Source of the DNA: Streptomyces sp. WM6378 | GTDB lineage: Bacteria > Actinomycetota > Actinomycetes > Streptomycetales > Streptomycetaceae | Length of the DNA stretch: 64,000 nucleotides | Assembly: GCF_001279695.1 (NCBI RefSeq) | Contig: NZ_LGDD01000024.1 | Span: 66,578-130,577 of the forward strand | Reading direction: 5' to 3' | Part shown: positions 17,587 through 25,084 of the stretch, piece after piece | Layout: each line of letters begins with the position of its first letter | Numbering within the stretch: position 1 is the first letter of the stretch | Program-made: the position numbers and the translations under genes | The notes under the pieces: generated by a model | What the model was told of the DNA's origin: nothing | The model's database searches: none | What the model saw: the letters and a program-made list of their open reading frames with translations, nothing else

Positions 17587-20016
17587 TCAGCGCGAGGCTT
17601 GGACGCGGGCCTTCCACTCGGCCCGATGGCGCTTCGCGGAGTCGGCCGCAGCGGTGAGAGCGGCCCCCGAGACGGGTTCGTCCAGCCAGCCGCGCACCGT
17701 GTGGCCCATGCTCCCGACGAAGCGCTGTCCCAGGTCGGTGAGGGTTCCCGAGCCGAGCAGCTCCTCGACGGCCTCCGCCGTCTGCTGGCGCCAGCGGGCG
17801 AACTGCGCCTCGGCGGTGCCGCGTTCGCAAGCCCCCTCAGCGGTCGCGCGGCGCACCCGCCAGAAGTCGGTCACCGCGATGTGGGCGTACGTTCCCTGGA
17901 GCAGCCCGCCGATCGGCCGCGGATCGTCGCGCCAGGGGGCGTAGTACAGGTTCCGGTCGGCCTTGTCGTACAGGTCGACGGCGTCCAGGACCGCGGCGAG
18001 CTTCACGTGCTGGAACTCGTGGACGATCAACAGGGCGAGCTGGTCGGGCGATGCTGGCCTGGCGACCCCGATCGCACCCCAGGCCTCCCTGCAGGCGGCG
18101 CTGACGTTGCTGCCGTCCGGTGCGTGCAGCGGGGTGATCAGACGCAGTCCCGCGGCCACGCCGTCCGCGTAGGAGGGCAGTTCGCGGCGGATCAGGGACC
18201 AGGCGCCGGTCAGGTCCTCGGCCCACAGCTTGGCCTCGTCGGCCGCGAGCCGCGCGGAGACGGGCCACTTGTGGGCGTCCCGCAGCGGGTCGGTGTCCTC
18301 GATGGCCACGCTCCAGCCCTCGCCCTCGAAGAGGCGTACGGGGTGCCAGTGCGGGGTCGGCCCGTCGAGGCCCTCGTGCCAGCCGATGTCGAGCCGCCCG
18401 GAGCCGGCCCGCACCGTGAACCCGTCGGCGCCCGCGGTCACTTCGGCGCGGCCGGCCCCGCCGTCGAGCCGTACGCCGCCGAGCCCGGGCAGCCGCAGGG
18501 TCCCGCCACGCAGCGGCACGGAGACCTTCTGGCCGAGGCGGGCCCGCAGCACCGTGGCGGCCGCGATCTCGGCGAGGCCGCCGGCGGGGGCCGCCCGGCC
18601 TTCGAGCACGCTCAGGGCCCACGGCCGGGTGTAGGGGTGGGCGAGGACGGCGTCGAGTTCGGCGGGCGCCTCGGCGTCCAGGTGGGTCAGGAGCTCCCAG
18701 GCCTCGGCGCCTTCGCGGTCGGAGAGCGCGATGTGTTCACTGACGGCGGCGAGCAGCTCCTGGTTGATCTCCAGTTGCGCCGCCGCGAGGCGCGCGACGG
18801 TCTCCGCGCCACCGAAGCCCGCGGCCAGAGCCTCGAAGTCGCCCTGATCCAGGGGCAGTTCGGAGGGCGTCGGCGTCAGTGCGGGCACGGCCGCCTCCCG
18901 GTTTCGGATGGTGGTGACCAGTGTCAGCAGGTCGGGGCAGAACACGGAGGGGTTGTCGAACCCGTTGCCGGTGCGGTAGCGGTGGGCGTAGAGGCCGCCG
19001 CCGCAGGACTGGACTACCGGGCAGCTCCGGCACTGGTCGCAGAGCTGCTCGATGCCCTGCTGGCGGGCCAGCATGCCGGGGTGCTGGAGCACGTCGTCGA
19101 GCGAGTGCGTGAAGACGTCCATGCCGGTGGCCGGGGCCCCGTCGTACGACGTCTTGAGGCTGTCGGCCTGCTCGAAGGTGCCGTCGGTCTCGATCACGAC
19201 GAGGTCGGCCGGGGCGAGCCCGAGCGATTCCGTGAGGCTGCTCTCGCCGCGCAGGGTGCGCAGTACGGAGTCGAAGATGCGGACCGGCACGGGCCGCCCC
19301 GCCGCGTCCCAGCGCCGGTAGATCGCGTCGAGCCACTCGGCGTAGGGCGTGGCAGCGCCGTCGGGGCGGGGCGGCGGGGTGTCCCAAGTGGCGTGCGGGA
19401 GGAGGAAGTCGATGCGGGGCGGCGCGAGTTCGACGAGCGCGTCGTAGACGGCGACCGGGTCGTTCGCCACGTCGATGGTGCAGAGGAGTCCGGCGAACAG
19501 GCGCCGGTAGCGCGGGCGGTTGAGGAGCTCCACCGCGCGGATGACCTTGGCGTGGCTGCTGCGGCCGTCGGAGTAGCGGCGGTGGCGGTCGTTGGAGGCC
19601 TTGTCGCCGTCGAGGGACACCCCGACCTTGATGCCGAGTTCGAGGAAGAGGTCGCAGAACTTCTCGTCGAGGAGCACGCCGTTGGTGTGCATGCGCAGAT
19701 CGAGCGCGCTCACCGAGCGCAGGGCCCGCTGGAGTTCCTCGGCGGCCCGCCGGATCCGGTCGGGCCCGGCGAGCAGGGGCTCGCCGCCGTGCAGAACGAC
19801 GTGGACCGTGGGGAGTTGGTGACGCCTGGCGTGCTCGGCGATCCGGTCCGCCACTTGCGCCAGGATGTCCTCGGAGACGGCCCGGGGCCGCCCGCGCCAG
19901 CTCGTGTCCGCGTGTTCGTAGACATAACAGTGATCGCAGGCCAGATCGCAGCGGCTGTGCACCTTCAGCACGAACTGCGACAGGGCAGGCTGAATCGGCC
20001 GGTCGGTCCCGTCCAT
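17587..20016 (-). CDS. fxsB: FxsB: radical SAM/SPASM maturase fused to HExxH domain
   Basis: An 809-residue two-part enzyme starting at the ATG at 20016 (MDGTDRPIQPALSQFVLKVH); the frame is open upstream but overlaps fxsA. The radical SAM core has CDLACDHC (Cys23, Cys27, Cys30) for the SAM-binding 4Fe4S cluster, and a SPASM region follows with LCDQCRSCPVVQSCGGGLYAHRY and VFCPD for auxiliary clusters. The C-terminal half ends in a HExxH domain: HEFQH at about residues 666-670, then a downstream His in GTYAHIAV as probable third metal ligand. FxsB proteins form a three-residue cyclophane on FxsA; fused HExxH domains of this type are reported to be alpha-ketoglutarate-dependent beta-hydroxylases. 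It starts 20 nt after the fxsA stop. Confidence 0.93.
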   Translation of the reverse strand: MDGTDRPIQPALSQFVLKVHSRCDLACDHCYVYEHADTSWRGRPRAVSEDILAQVADRIAEHARRHQLPTVHVVLHGGEPLLAGPDRIRRAAEELQRALRSVSALDLRMHTNGVLLDEKFCDLFLELGIKVGVSLDGDKASNDRHRRYSDGRSSHAKVIRAVELLNRPRYRRLFAGLLCTIDVANDPVAVYDALVELAPPRIDFLLPHATWDTPPPRPDGAATPYAEWLDAIYRRWDAAGRPVPVRIFDSVLRTLRGESSLTESLGLAPADLVVIETDGTFEQADSLKTSYDGAPATGMDVFTHSLDDVLQHPGMLARQQGIEQLCDQCRSCPVVQSCGGGLYAHRYRTGNGFDNPSVFCPDLLTLVTTIRNREAAVPALTPTPSELPLDQGDFEALAAGFGGAETVARLAAAQLEINQELLAAVSEHIALSDREGAEAWELLTHLDAEAPAELDAVLAHPYTRPWALSVLEGRAAPAGGLAEIAAATVLRARLGQKVSVPLRGGTLRLPGLGGVRLDGGAGRAEVTAGADGFTVRAGSGRLDIGWHEGLDGPTPHWHPVRLFEGEGWSVAIEDTDPLRDAHKWPVSARLAADEAKLWAEDLTGAWSLIRRELPSYADGVAAGLRLITPLHAPDGSNVSAACREAWGAIGVARPASPDQLALLIVHEFQHVKLAAVLDAVDLYDKADRNLYYAPWRDDPRPIGGLLQGTYAHIAVTDFWRVRRATAEGACERGTAEAQFARWRQQTAEAVEELLGSGTLTDLGQRFVGSMGHTVRGWLDEPVSGAALTAAADSAKRHRAEWKARVQASR

Positions 20017-20036
20017 GGGGGGAGTCGTTCCGCCCG

Positions 20037-20228
20037 TCAGAGCGCCGACTGGAAGGCGGAGGTGCCGGGAACGCCGACGCTGCCGCCCGCAGTCATCACC
20101 CTGGTCAGGCTCGCCGGAGCCTTCCCGGCACTCTGCGCCGCTGCCCGCTTCACCAGCGGCTGCCGCCTGCTGGCCGGCCTGTGCGGGGCGGGGCCGGGCC
20201 GTTCGGCCGCCGAGACGAGAGCTTCCAC
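20037..20228 (-). CDS. fxsA: FxsA: FxSxx-COOH precursor peptide
   Basis: A 63-residue precursor ending TSAFQSAL, which fits the defining C-terminal rule F-x-S-x-x-COOH (Phe59-Gln-Ser61-Ala-Leu63). The GTG at 20228 is preferred because GAAAGG lies 7 nt before it; a farther start at 20267 would add 13 basic residues. The N-terminal leader is Ala/Arg/Pro-rich without a hydrophobic signal, so maturation should be cytoplasmic. The stretch LTRVMTAGGSVGVPGTS before the core may be the maturase recognition part. By family knowledge the expected product is a ring between Phe59 and Ser61, possibly also hydroxylated. It is the first gene of the fxs unit, 20 nt before fxsB. Confidence 0.88.
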   Translation of the reverse strand: MEALVSAAERPGPAPHRPASRRQPLVKRAAAQSAGKAPASLTRVMTAGGSVGVPGTSAFQSAL

Positions 20229-20267
20229 GTGAGCGCCTTTCGGATCGTAGCGCCGTTTTCGCAGCAA

Positions 20268-20746
20268 GGTCTTCCTGGATCACTGCACAGAACACGGCTC
20301 GTAGAACATTGCATGGGCTTTTCACAGGTCGTGCAATTCGGCCGCACGCCGTGCCCATGTGCGCTCATGCGCCACGAGCGACTGGTCCGACCACTGCCGC
20401 CTCCCCGGGAGACCACAACTGCGTTGACCTGTGCCCAGGTTCGGCGTTGGCGCCAAAACCACCCGCACGAGTGGTTTCGTCCGAGATGAACTCCGCTTTC
20501 GTCGCCTCCTCGGTCGCGAGGGTGACGAGAGTCAGCCTCCACCCGACTCGGCCCTGAACACCAGATACAAGGCCAAAATCGTCCAGAACGCGAGGGTGAA
20601 CCGATCAACGCGAGGTTGAACCGATCACGGTGCGCGCCCCGAGGGCGCACACCGGCTCACATTCGGGCTCGGGATCCCGTTTCGCCGTCCTGACAAGCGT
20701 ACGGCCCGAAAGCCAACAGGCCGTCCCCGTAAGGCGGTTGAGCGTC
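20268..20746. other. 479-bp region upstream of fxsA, no gene seen
   Basis: This is the interval between the fxsA start and the stop of the XRE-cupin gene, and must hold the fxs promoter on the minus strand. No frame looks protein-like. Visible structure: a hairpin AAACCAC/GTGGTTT (20456-20477), a 2 x 20-bp tandem repeat (20588-20627), a dyad GTGCGC/GCGCAC (20630-20650) and ACGGCC/GGCCGT (20701-20724); the last two could terminate the XRE gene. GC content is visibly lower than in the coding regions nearby. Confidence 0.5.
20588..20627. repeat. Two 20-bp tandem repeats upstream of the fxs unit
   Basis: ACGCGAGGGTGAACCGATCA is followed directly by the same 20 bp with one change (G to T at position 10). 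The second copy contains the dyad GGTT-G-AACC. Direct repeats of two helical turns are a common layout for cooperative regulator binding, so this is a candidate control site for fxs, though 360 bp from the fxsA start. Confidence 0.45.
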
Positions 20747-21319
20747 TCAGCGTTCGAACGGGACCGAGATCGCCATCGTCATCGCGACCGGCTCGGAGCC
20801 CCGATTCCCGTACGTGTGCGCCGCGTTGGCCTCGAACGATGCCGAATGGCCCGCCGGGACCGAGTAGTCGACGCCGTCCACGACGAGGGTCAAAGTGCCT
20901 TCCGTCACATGGATCAGCTCGACCGTGCCGGCCGGATGCGGGTCCGACGCGCTGGCGTCCCCCGGCATCAGACGCCACTCCCACATCTCCAGCGGGCCCG
21001 GCGCCTCGGTCCCGGCGAGCAGCGCGCTGTAGCTGCCCTGCTCCGTGGACCAGAGCCGGACGACCTGCTCGGGCAGGACGATGCGGACCTTGGGGCCGCT
21101 CTCGTAGTCGAGCAGGGTGGTGATGCTCACGCCGAGCGCGTCACCGATCTTCACCACGGTGCCCACGCTGGGATTCGTCCGGGCCTGCTCGATCTGGATG
21201 AGCATGCCGCGGCTGACCCCGGCGCGGGTCGCCAGCGCGTCCAGCGTGAAGCCGCGCTCTGTGCGCCAGCGCTTGACGTTGCGGGCCAGTGACTGGGTCA
21301 GCAGTTCGAGGTCCGACAC
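20747..21319 (-). CDS. XRE family regulator with C-terminal cupin domain
   Basis: A 190-residue regulator. The GTG at 21319 (VSDLELLTQSLARNVKRWR) is the likely start; the frame runs on to 21379 but those residues overlap the promoter region. An N-terminal XRE helix-turn-helix (residues 8-65; LDALATRAGVSRGMLIQIEQARTNPSVGTVVKIGDALGVS) is joined to a cupin_2 domain (about 110-185; GTVELIHVTEGTLTLVVDGVDYSVPAGHSASFEANAAHTYGN). Such proteins sense small ligands through the cupin and often control a neighbouring transport or catabolic gene. It is divergent from an EamA transporter 130 bp away, with a large dyad between them, so it probably regulates that gene and itself. Confidence 0.93.
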   Translation of the reverse strand: MSDLELLTQSLARNVKRWRTERGFTLDALATRAGVSRGMLIQIEQARTNPSVGTVVKIGDALGVSITTLLDYESGPKVRIVLPEQVVRLWSTEQGSYSALLAGTEAPGPLEMWEWRLMPGDASASDPHPAGTVELIHVTEGTLTLVVDGVDYSVPAGHSASFEANAAHTYGNRGSEPVAMTMAISVPFER

Positions 21320-21374
21320 ATTCCGTCCATGAGGTGGGCCCCAGAGAGGCCGTCCAATATTTTTGATGACAGAG

Positions 21375-21413
21375 TTCAATATGCTGCACTACGGTGGAGT
21401 GCACCCCATTGAA
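21375..21413. promoter_or_regulatory. Nested dyad operator between XRE regulator and EamA gene
   Basis: A 39-bp symmetric element has outer arms TTCAAT/ATTGAA (21375-21380, 21408-21413), then 4-bp unpaired spacers on both sides, then inner arms TGCAC/GTGCA (21385-21389, 21399-21403) around a 9-nt centre. The equal spacers make it symmetric about one centre, as expected for a dimeric or tetrameric regulator. It lies in the divergent promoter region and is the best candidate binding site for the XRE-cupin protein. Confidence 0.55.
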
Positions 21414-21449
21414 TCCCCTGTGTCACCGCACTGTACTGCGAGGCCCCCC

Positions 21450-22316
21450 ATGACAGCACTGTTCGCCCTGGCCACCAGCCTCCTGTGGGGCCTGGCCGAC
21501 TTCGGCGGCGGGCTGCTCACCCGGCGCATACCCGCGCTGACCGTCGTGGTCGCCTCGCAGTCGGTCGCCGTGGTCGTGCTCGGTGCGGTCGTCGTCGCGA
21601 CCGGCGGCTGGCACGAGGCGGGCCCGCAGCTCTGGTTCGCGGTCGCGGCGGGCGCCGTGGGCCCGGTCGCCATGCTCAGCTTCTACAAGGCCCTCGCGCT
21701 CGGCCCCATGGGCGTCGTCTCGCCGCTCGGCTCCCTCGGCGTCGCGGTGCCGGTCGGCGTCGGGCTCGTCCTCGGCGAACGCCCCGGCATCCTTCAGTTC
21801 GCCGGGATCGCGGTGGCCGTGGTGGGCATCCTGCTCGCGGGCGGCCCGGAGTTCCGCGGCGCGGCGGTGCGCCGCCAGGCCGTCCTGCTCACGCTGCTCG
21901 CGGCCTTCGGCTTCGGTGCGGTGATGGCGCTGATCTCCGAGGCCTCCACGACCGTGACCGGGCTCTTCCTCGCGCTCTTCGTGCAGCGCGTCACCAACGT
22001 CGCCGTCGGCGGCGGCGCCCTGTTCGTCTCGGTGCGGCGCGGCGCCCGCGCCCTGCCCGAGGACGGCGGGCTTCACCTGGTCCGGCTCTCGCTGCCCGCG
22101 CTCGCCTTCGTGGGCCTGGCCGACGTGGCCGCCAACGGGACGTACTCGATCGCCGCACAGCAGGGCCCGGTCACCATCGCCGCGGTGCTCGCCTCGCTCT
22201 ACCCGGTGGTCACCGCGCTGGCCGCGCGCGGGGTACTCAAGGAGCGGCTGCGCATGGTGCAGGCGGCGGGCGCGGGTCTGGCGCTCGTCGGCACCGTGCT
22301 GCTCGCGACCGGCTGA
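21450..22316 (+). CDS. EamA family transporter
   Basis: A 288-residue integral membrane protein with about ten hydrophobic helices in two EamA repeats (for example TALFALATSLLWGLADFGGG at the N-terminus and GPVTIAAVLASLYPVVTALAARGVLKERL near residue 245). EamA/DMT proteins usually export metabolites or amino acids by proton exchange. The start at 21450 follows AGGCCCCCC with no strong ribosome site; an in-frame start farther up (21363) is unlikely because it would run through the operator region. It is probably controlled by the divergent XRE-cupin regulator. Its stop codon abuts that of the next, convergent gene (TGA immediately followed by TCA). Confidence 0.9.
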   Translation: MTALFALATSLLWGLADFGGGLLTRRIPALTVVVASQSVAVVVLGAVVVATGGWHEAGPQLWFAVAAGAVGPVAMLSFYKALALGPMGVVSPLGSLGVAVPVGVGLVLGERPGILQFAGIAVAVVGILLAGGPEFRGAAVRRQAVLLTLLAAFGFGAVMALISEASTTVTGLFLALFVQRVTNVAVGGGALFVSVRRGARALPEDGGLHLVRLSLPALAFVGLADVAANGTYSIAAQQGPVTIAAVLASLYPVVTALAARGVLKERLRMVQAAGAGLALVGTVLLATG

Positions 22317-23066
22317 TCAGGCCTCTTCGGTGGTCAACTCTGCGATGGCAAGCAGCTGTTCAGGGGTGACGCCTTCCGGGATGGGCACCGGCGCGGGCGT
22401 GCGCAGCGGCGGCTGCCAGCCGTTCTCCTCGTCCCAGGTGCGGACGATCCGCGCGGGCGCCCCGGCCACCACCGCGTGGTCGGGCACCTCACCGCGTACG
22501 ACCGCGCCCGCCGCCACGACCACGTTGCGGCCGAGCCGGGCGCCGGGCAGCACCACGGCGCCCGTGCCGAGCCAGCAGCCGGGCCCGATCTCCACCGGCT
22601 CCATGCGGGGCCACTGCTTGCCGACGGGCTGGTGCGGATCGTCGTAGCTGTGGTTCGTCGAGGTGATGTAGACGTACGGGCCGCAGTACGTGTCCGAGCC
22701 GATGGTGACCGTCGTATCGGCGATGACATGGCTGCCCCGGCCGAGCACGACCCCGTTGCCCAGGGTCAGTATCGGCTCCGCGCCGAGGTCGAGGCCGGGC
22801 ATCATCCCGGCCGTGAGGGTGACCTGTTCGGCGATGATGCAGTGGTCGCCCAGCTCGATCCAGGGCTCACCGAAGACGGTGCCCTGCGGGAAGGCGAGGC
22901 GGGTTCCGGCGCCGATCCGGCGGAAGCGCAGCTTCCCCGGGTGTTCGGCGGTGACCGCGCCGGCCTCCTTGATCCAGCCCCAACCGCCGTGGACCGCACG
23001 GGAGGCGATCCTGCGCCGCCAGGCGGTCAGCGATGAGAACGTGTTTCTGTTCTTGGGCACCCGCAC
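22317..23066 (-). CDS. Left-handed beta-helix acyltransferase
   Basis: A 249-residue protein of the LbH/hexapeptide-repeat acyltransferase class (as in maltose, chloramphenicol and serine acetyltransferases). Hexapeptide turns are seen from about residue 70 to 215 (IELGDHCIIAEQVTLTAG, LTLGNGVVLGRGSHVIADTTVTIG, VEIGPGCWLGTGAVVLPGARLGRNVVVAAGAVVRGEVPDHAVVAGAPARIV). The probable catalytic His lies in ITSTNHSYDD. The start is GTG at 23066, with another GTG two codons on. These enzymes move an acyl group from acyl-CoA to a sugar or amino acceptor; the acceptor is unknown. It is convergent with the EamA gene with zero spacing and is followed upstream by a second beta-helix gene in the same direction. 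Confidence 0.85.
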   Translation of the reverse strand: MRVPKNRNTFSSLTAWRRRIASRAVHGGWGWIKEAGAVTAEHPGKLRFRRIGAGTRLAFPQGTVFGEPWIELGDHCIIAEQVTLTAGMMPGLDLGAEPILTLGNGVVLGRGSHVIADTTVTIGSDTYCGPYVYITSTNHSYDDPHQPVGKQWPRMEPVEIGPGCWLGTGAVVLPGARLGRNVVVAAGAVVRGEVPDHAVVAGAPARIVRTWDEENGWQPPLRTPAPVPIPEGVTPEQLLAIAELTTEEA

Positions 23067-23130
23067 ACGGTACTCATCGCTGACCCGGCCGATCAGGGCC
23101 GACGCCTGTGATCTTCCGCTCAGCGCGGGC

Positions 23131-23661
23131 TCAGGCGCCGTACGCCGTGCGGTGGTCCTCGGCCAGGCCCAGGTACATCAGGGCGTTGACCTTGATCCCC
23201 TCGCGCTCCTCGGCGGTCAGCTCGCGCCGCACCTTCGCCGGTACGCCCGCGACCAGGGAGCCGGGCGGCACGACCATGCCCTGCGGCACCAGGGCCTGCG
23301 CCGCGATCAGCGAACCGGCGCCGATCCGGGCCCCGTTGAGGACGGTGGCACCCATGCCGACAAGGACGTCGTCCTCGACGGTGCAGCCGTGCAGCACCGC
23401 GTTGTGCCCGACGGTGACCCGCTCGCCGACGGTGACCGGGAAGCCCGGGTCCACGTGCACGGTGCAATTGTCCTGGATGTTGCTCTCGGCGCCGATCACG
23501 ATCGGCCCGCAGTCGGCCCGCAGGACCGCGTGGTACCAGACGCTCGCGCCCGCCCCGAGGGTGACCTCGCCGAGCACCACGGAGGTGGGTGCGGTGAATG
23601 CGGTCGGGGCGATCTCGGGCGTCTTGCCGCCCACCGCCACGACCATCGCCTGCTCTGCCAT
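23131..23661 (-). CDS. Gamma-carbonic anhydrase family protein
   Basis: A 176-residue left-handed beta-helix protein of the gamma-CA/YrdA family. Zinc-ligand type His positions are visible in WYHAVLRADCGP, CTVHVDPGFPVTVGERVTVGHNAVLHGCTVEDDVLVGMGATVLNG. The length (about 175) and the C-terminal helix KVNALMYLGLAEDHRTAYG are typical. Activity as a carbonic anhydrase is often weak or absent in this family, so it may instead carry another acyl or ferripyochelin-binding-like function. The start is ATG (MAEQAMVVAVGGKTPEI). It precedes the acyltransferase gene in the same direction, 64 bp apart. Confidence 0.9.
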   Translation of the reverse strand: MAEQAMVVAVGGKTPEIAPTAFTAPTSVVLGEVTLGAGASVWYHAVLRADCGPIVIGAESNIQDNCTVHVDPGFPVTVGERVTVGHNAVLHGCTVEDDVLVGMGATVLNGARIGAGSLIAAQALVPQGMVVPPGSLVAGVPAKVRRELTAEEREGIKVNALMYLGLAEDHRTAYGA

Positions 23662-23767
23662 GCGCCACTCCTTGTACGGATCCCGGTACGGATGCCATCG
23701 CGCCGGGTGTCACGCTAAGCGACCGCGCCTGGGCCCGCGCGGCCGGGGGGCAGCTTACGATCACGCG

Positions 23768-24211
23768 ATGGCACTCTTCCGGATCGCCCGCCGCACCCGG
23801 CTCGCCCCCGCCGAGACGTGGCGCCGGCTCACCGACTGGGAACGGCACGGCGACAGCGTCCCGTTGACCCGGGTCACCGTGCACACCCCGCCGCCGTCCG
23901 GCACCGGCACGGTCCTCGTGGCCCGCACCGGGCTCGGCCCCCTGGGCTTCGACGACCGGATGGAGATCACGCGCTGGCAGCCGCCGACCGGGGCCGGCCC
24001 GGGCGTGTGCCGCCTGGAAAAGCGCGGCCGGACGGTCACCGGCTGGGCCGAGATCGAGGTGGGCCGGGCAGGGGCGGGGTCGTACGTGGTCTGGCGAGAG
24101 GACCTGCGCGTACGCGGGCTCCCGCGCGCGTTGGACGGGTTGACGGCGAGGACTGGGCGCGTGGTGTTCGGCAGGGCCGTGAAGGCACTGCTACGGGACA
24201 GAACCCCCTGA
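23768..24211 (+). CDS. SRPBCC (START-like) family protein
   Basis: A 147-residue protein with the pattern of SRPBCC/polyketide cyclase-type lipid-binding folds: an N-terminal strand ALFRIARRTRLAPAETWRRLTDWERHGDSVPLTRVTVH, a central DDRMEITRWQPP and RTVTGWAEIEV, and a C-terminal amphipathic helix. Starting at the ATG at 23768 gives a domain of the usual size. These proteins bind hydrophobic ligands or regulate partners; nothing in the context shows which. It is divergent from the gamma-CA gene (106 bp between starts) and convergent with DedA across a repeat-containing gap. Confidence 0.8.
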   Translation: MALFRIARRTRLAPAETWRRLTDWERHGDSVPLTRVTVHTPPPSGTGTVLVARTGLGPLGFDDRMEITRWQPPTGAGPGVCRLEKRGRTVTGWAEIEVGRAGAGSYVVWREDLRVRGLPRALDGLTARTGRVVFGRAVKALLRDRTP

Positions 24212-24285
24212 GAGCCGCGACTGAGGGCTGTCGAACCCCCGATGGGGCGTGGGCACCTACACGGCGGGGGCCGATCAAACCCCCT

Positions 24286-24312
24286 AGGGGCGCGGGGAAC
24301 TGCGCGGCCAGC
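24286..24312 (+). repeat. Second copy of the Streptomyces GC-rich intergenic repeat core
   Basis: The first 21 bases match the core at 1999-2019 exactly and the next six differ once. It lies between convergent genes (stops 24211 and 24353), as such copies usually do. A following GACCGACGGCCCGCAG is also typical of these elements. Confidence 0.75.
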
Positions 24313-24352
24313 GACCGACGGCCCGCAGTCGCCCCAAACGACCTGCGGGAGC

Positions 24353-25009
24353 TCAGTCCGCGGCCGGAACGTTCTCCGCCGTGGACTGCCCCGCCTCAGC
24401 CTCGGCCATCGACTTCTTCGCCCGGTTCTTGACCACCAGCATCGAGACGACGCCGATCAGCAGCGCGGCGACCAGACCCAGGTAGGAGAAGTTCTTCAGC
24501 CAGGACTCCGCGACGATGCCCAGGTAGTAGATGACGGCCGTCGTACCGCCCGCCCAGCAGATCCCGCCGAGCACGTTGGCGATGAGGAACTTCCAGTACG
24601 GCATGTGCAGTACGCCCGCGAGCGGGCCCGCGAAGATGCGGAGCAGGGCGATGAAGCGGCCGAAGAAGACGGCCCACATGCCCCACTTCTGGAAGGACCG
24701 TTCCGCCATGGCGACATGGCCCTCGCTGAAGTGCTTGGGGAACTTGCGGCCGAGCCAGGCGAGCAGCGGGCGGCCGCCCTTGCGTCCGATCGCGTAGCCG
24801 ATCGAGTCGCCGATCACCGCACCCGCCGTGGCGCAGGCGCCCAGCACGACCGGGTTGATGTGGCCCTGTTGTGAGGCGAGCAGTGCCGAGCTGACCAGGA
24901 CGATCTCGCCGGGCAGCGGGATCCCGAGGCTTTCGACCCCGATGACCAGCGCCACCAGGAGATAGACACTGACGGCGGGGATGTGCTCCAGCCACTCCTG
25001 GATGTGCAA
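24353..25009 (-). CDS. DedA family membrane protein
   Basis: A 218-residue integral membrane protein of the DedA/SNARE-associated family, now linked to undecaprenyl phosphate and phospholipid flipping. Family motifs are ESLGIPLPGEIVLVSSALLA, GDSIGYAIGRKGGRPLL, FFGRFIALLRIFAGPLAGVLHMPYWKFLIAN (the F-x-x-R-x-x-P-x-x-R-like re-entrant region) and four to five hydrophobic helices. The start is taken as TTG at 25009 because GAGGAAG lies 7 nt upstream and the hydrophobic domain starts soon after; an ATG at 25066 would add 19 charged residues and run into the terminator of the preceding gene. It follows the GH3 gene in the same direction but behind a strong hairpin. Confidence 0.92.
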   Translation of the reverse strand: MHIQEWLEHIPAVSVYLLVALVIGVESLGIPLPGEIVLVSSALLASQQGHINPVVLGACATAGAVIGDSIGYAIGRKGGRPLLAWLGRKFPKHFSEGHVAMAERSFQKWGMWAVFFGRFIALLRIFAGPLAGVLHMPYWKFLIANVLGGICWAGGTTAVIYYLGIVAESWLKNFSYLGLVAALLIGVVSMLVVKNRAKKSMAEAEAGQSTAENVPAAD

Positions 25010-25041
25010 CGCCGCTTCCTCCCGCTCGCTCCGGGCCGGAG

Positions 25042-25072
25042 CCCGGCGTGCGCCCCCCTGGCGCACGCCGGG
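25042..25072 (-). terminator. Terminator of the GH3 glycosidase gene
   Basis: A perfect 13-bp stem (CCCGGCGTGCGCC and its complement) with a 5-nt loop lies 12 nt beyond the GH3 stop at 25085. It separates GH3 from dedA, whose TTG start is 33 nt farther on. Confidence 0.75.
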
Positions 25073-25084
25073 AAGCCTACCCGG

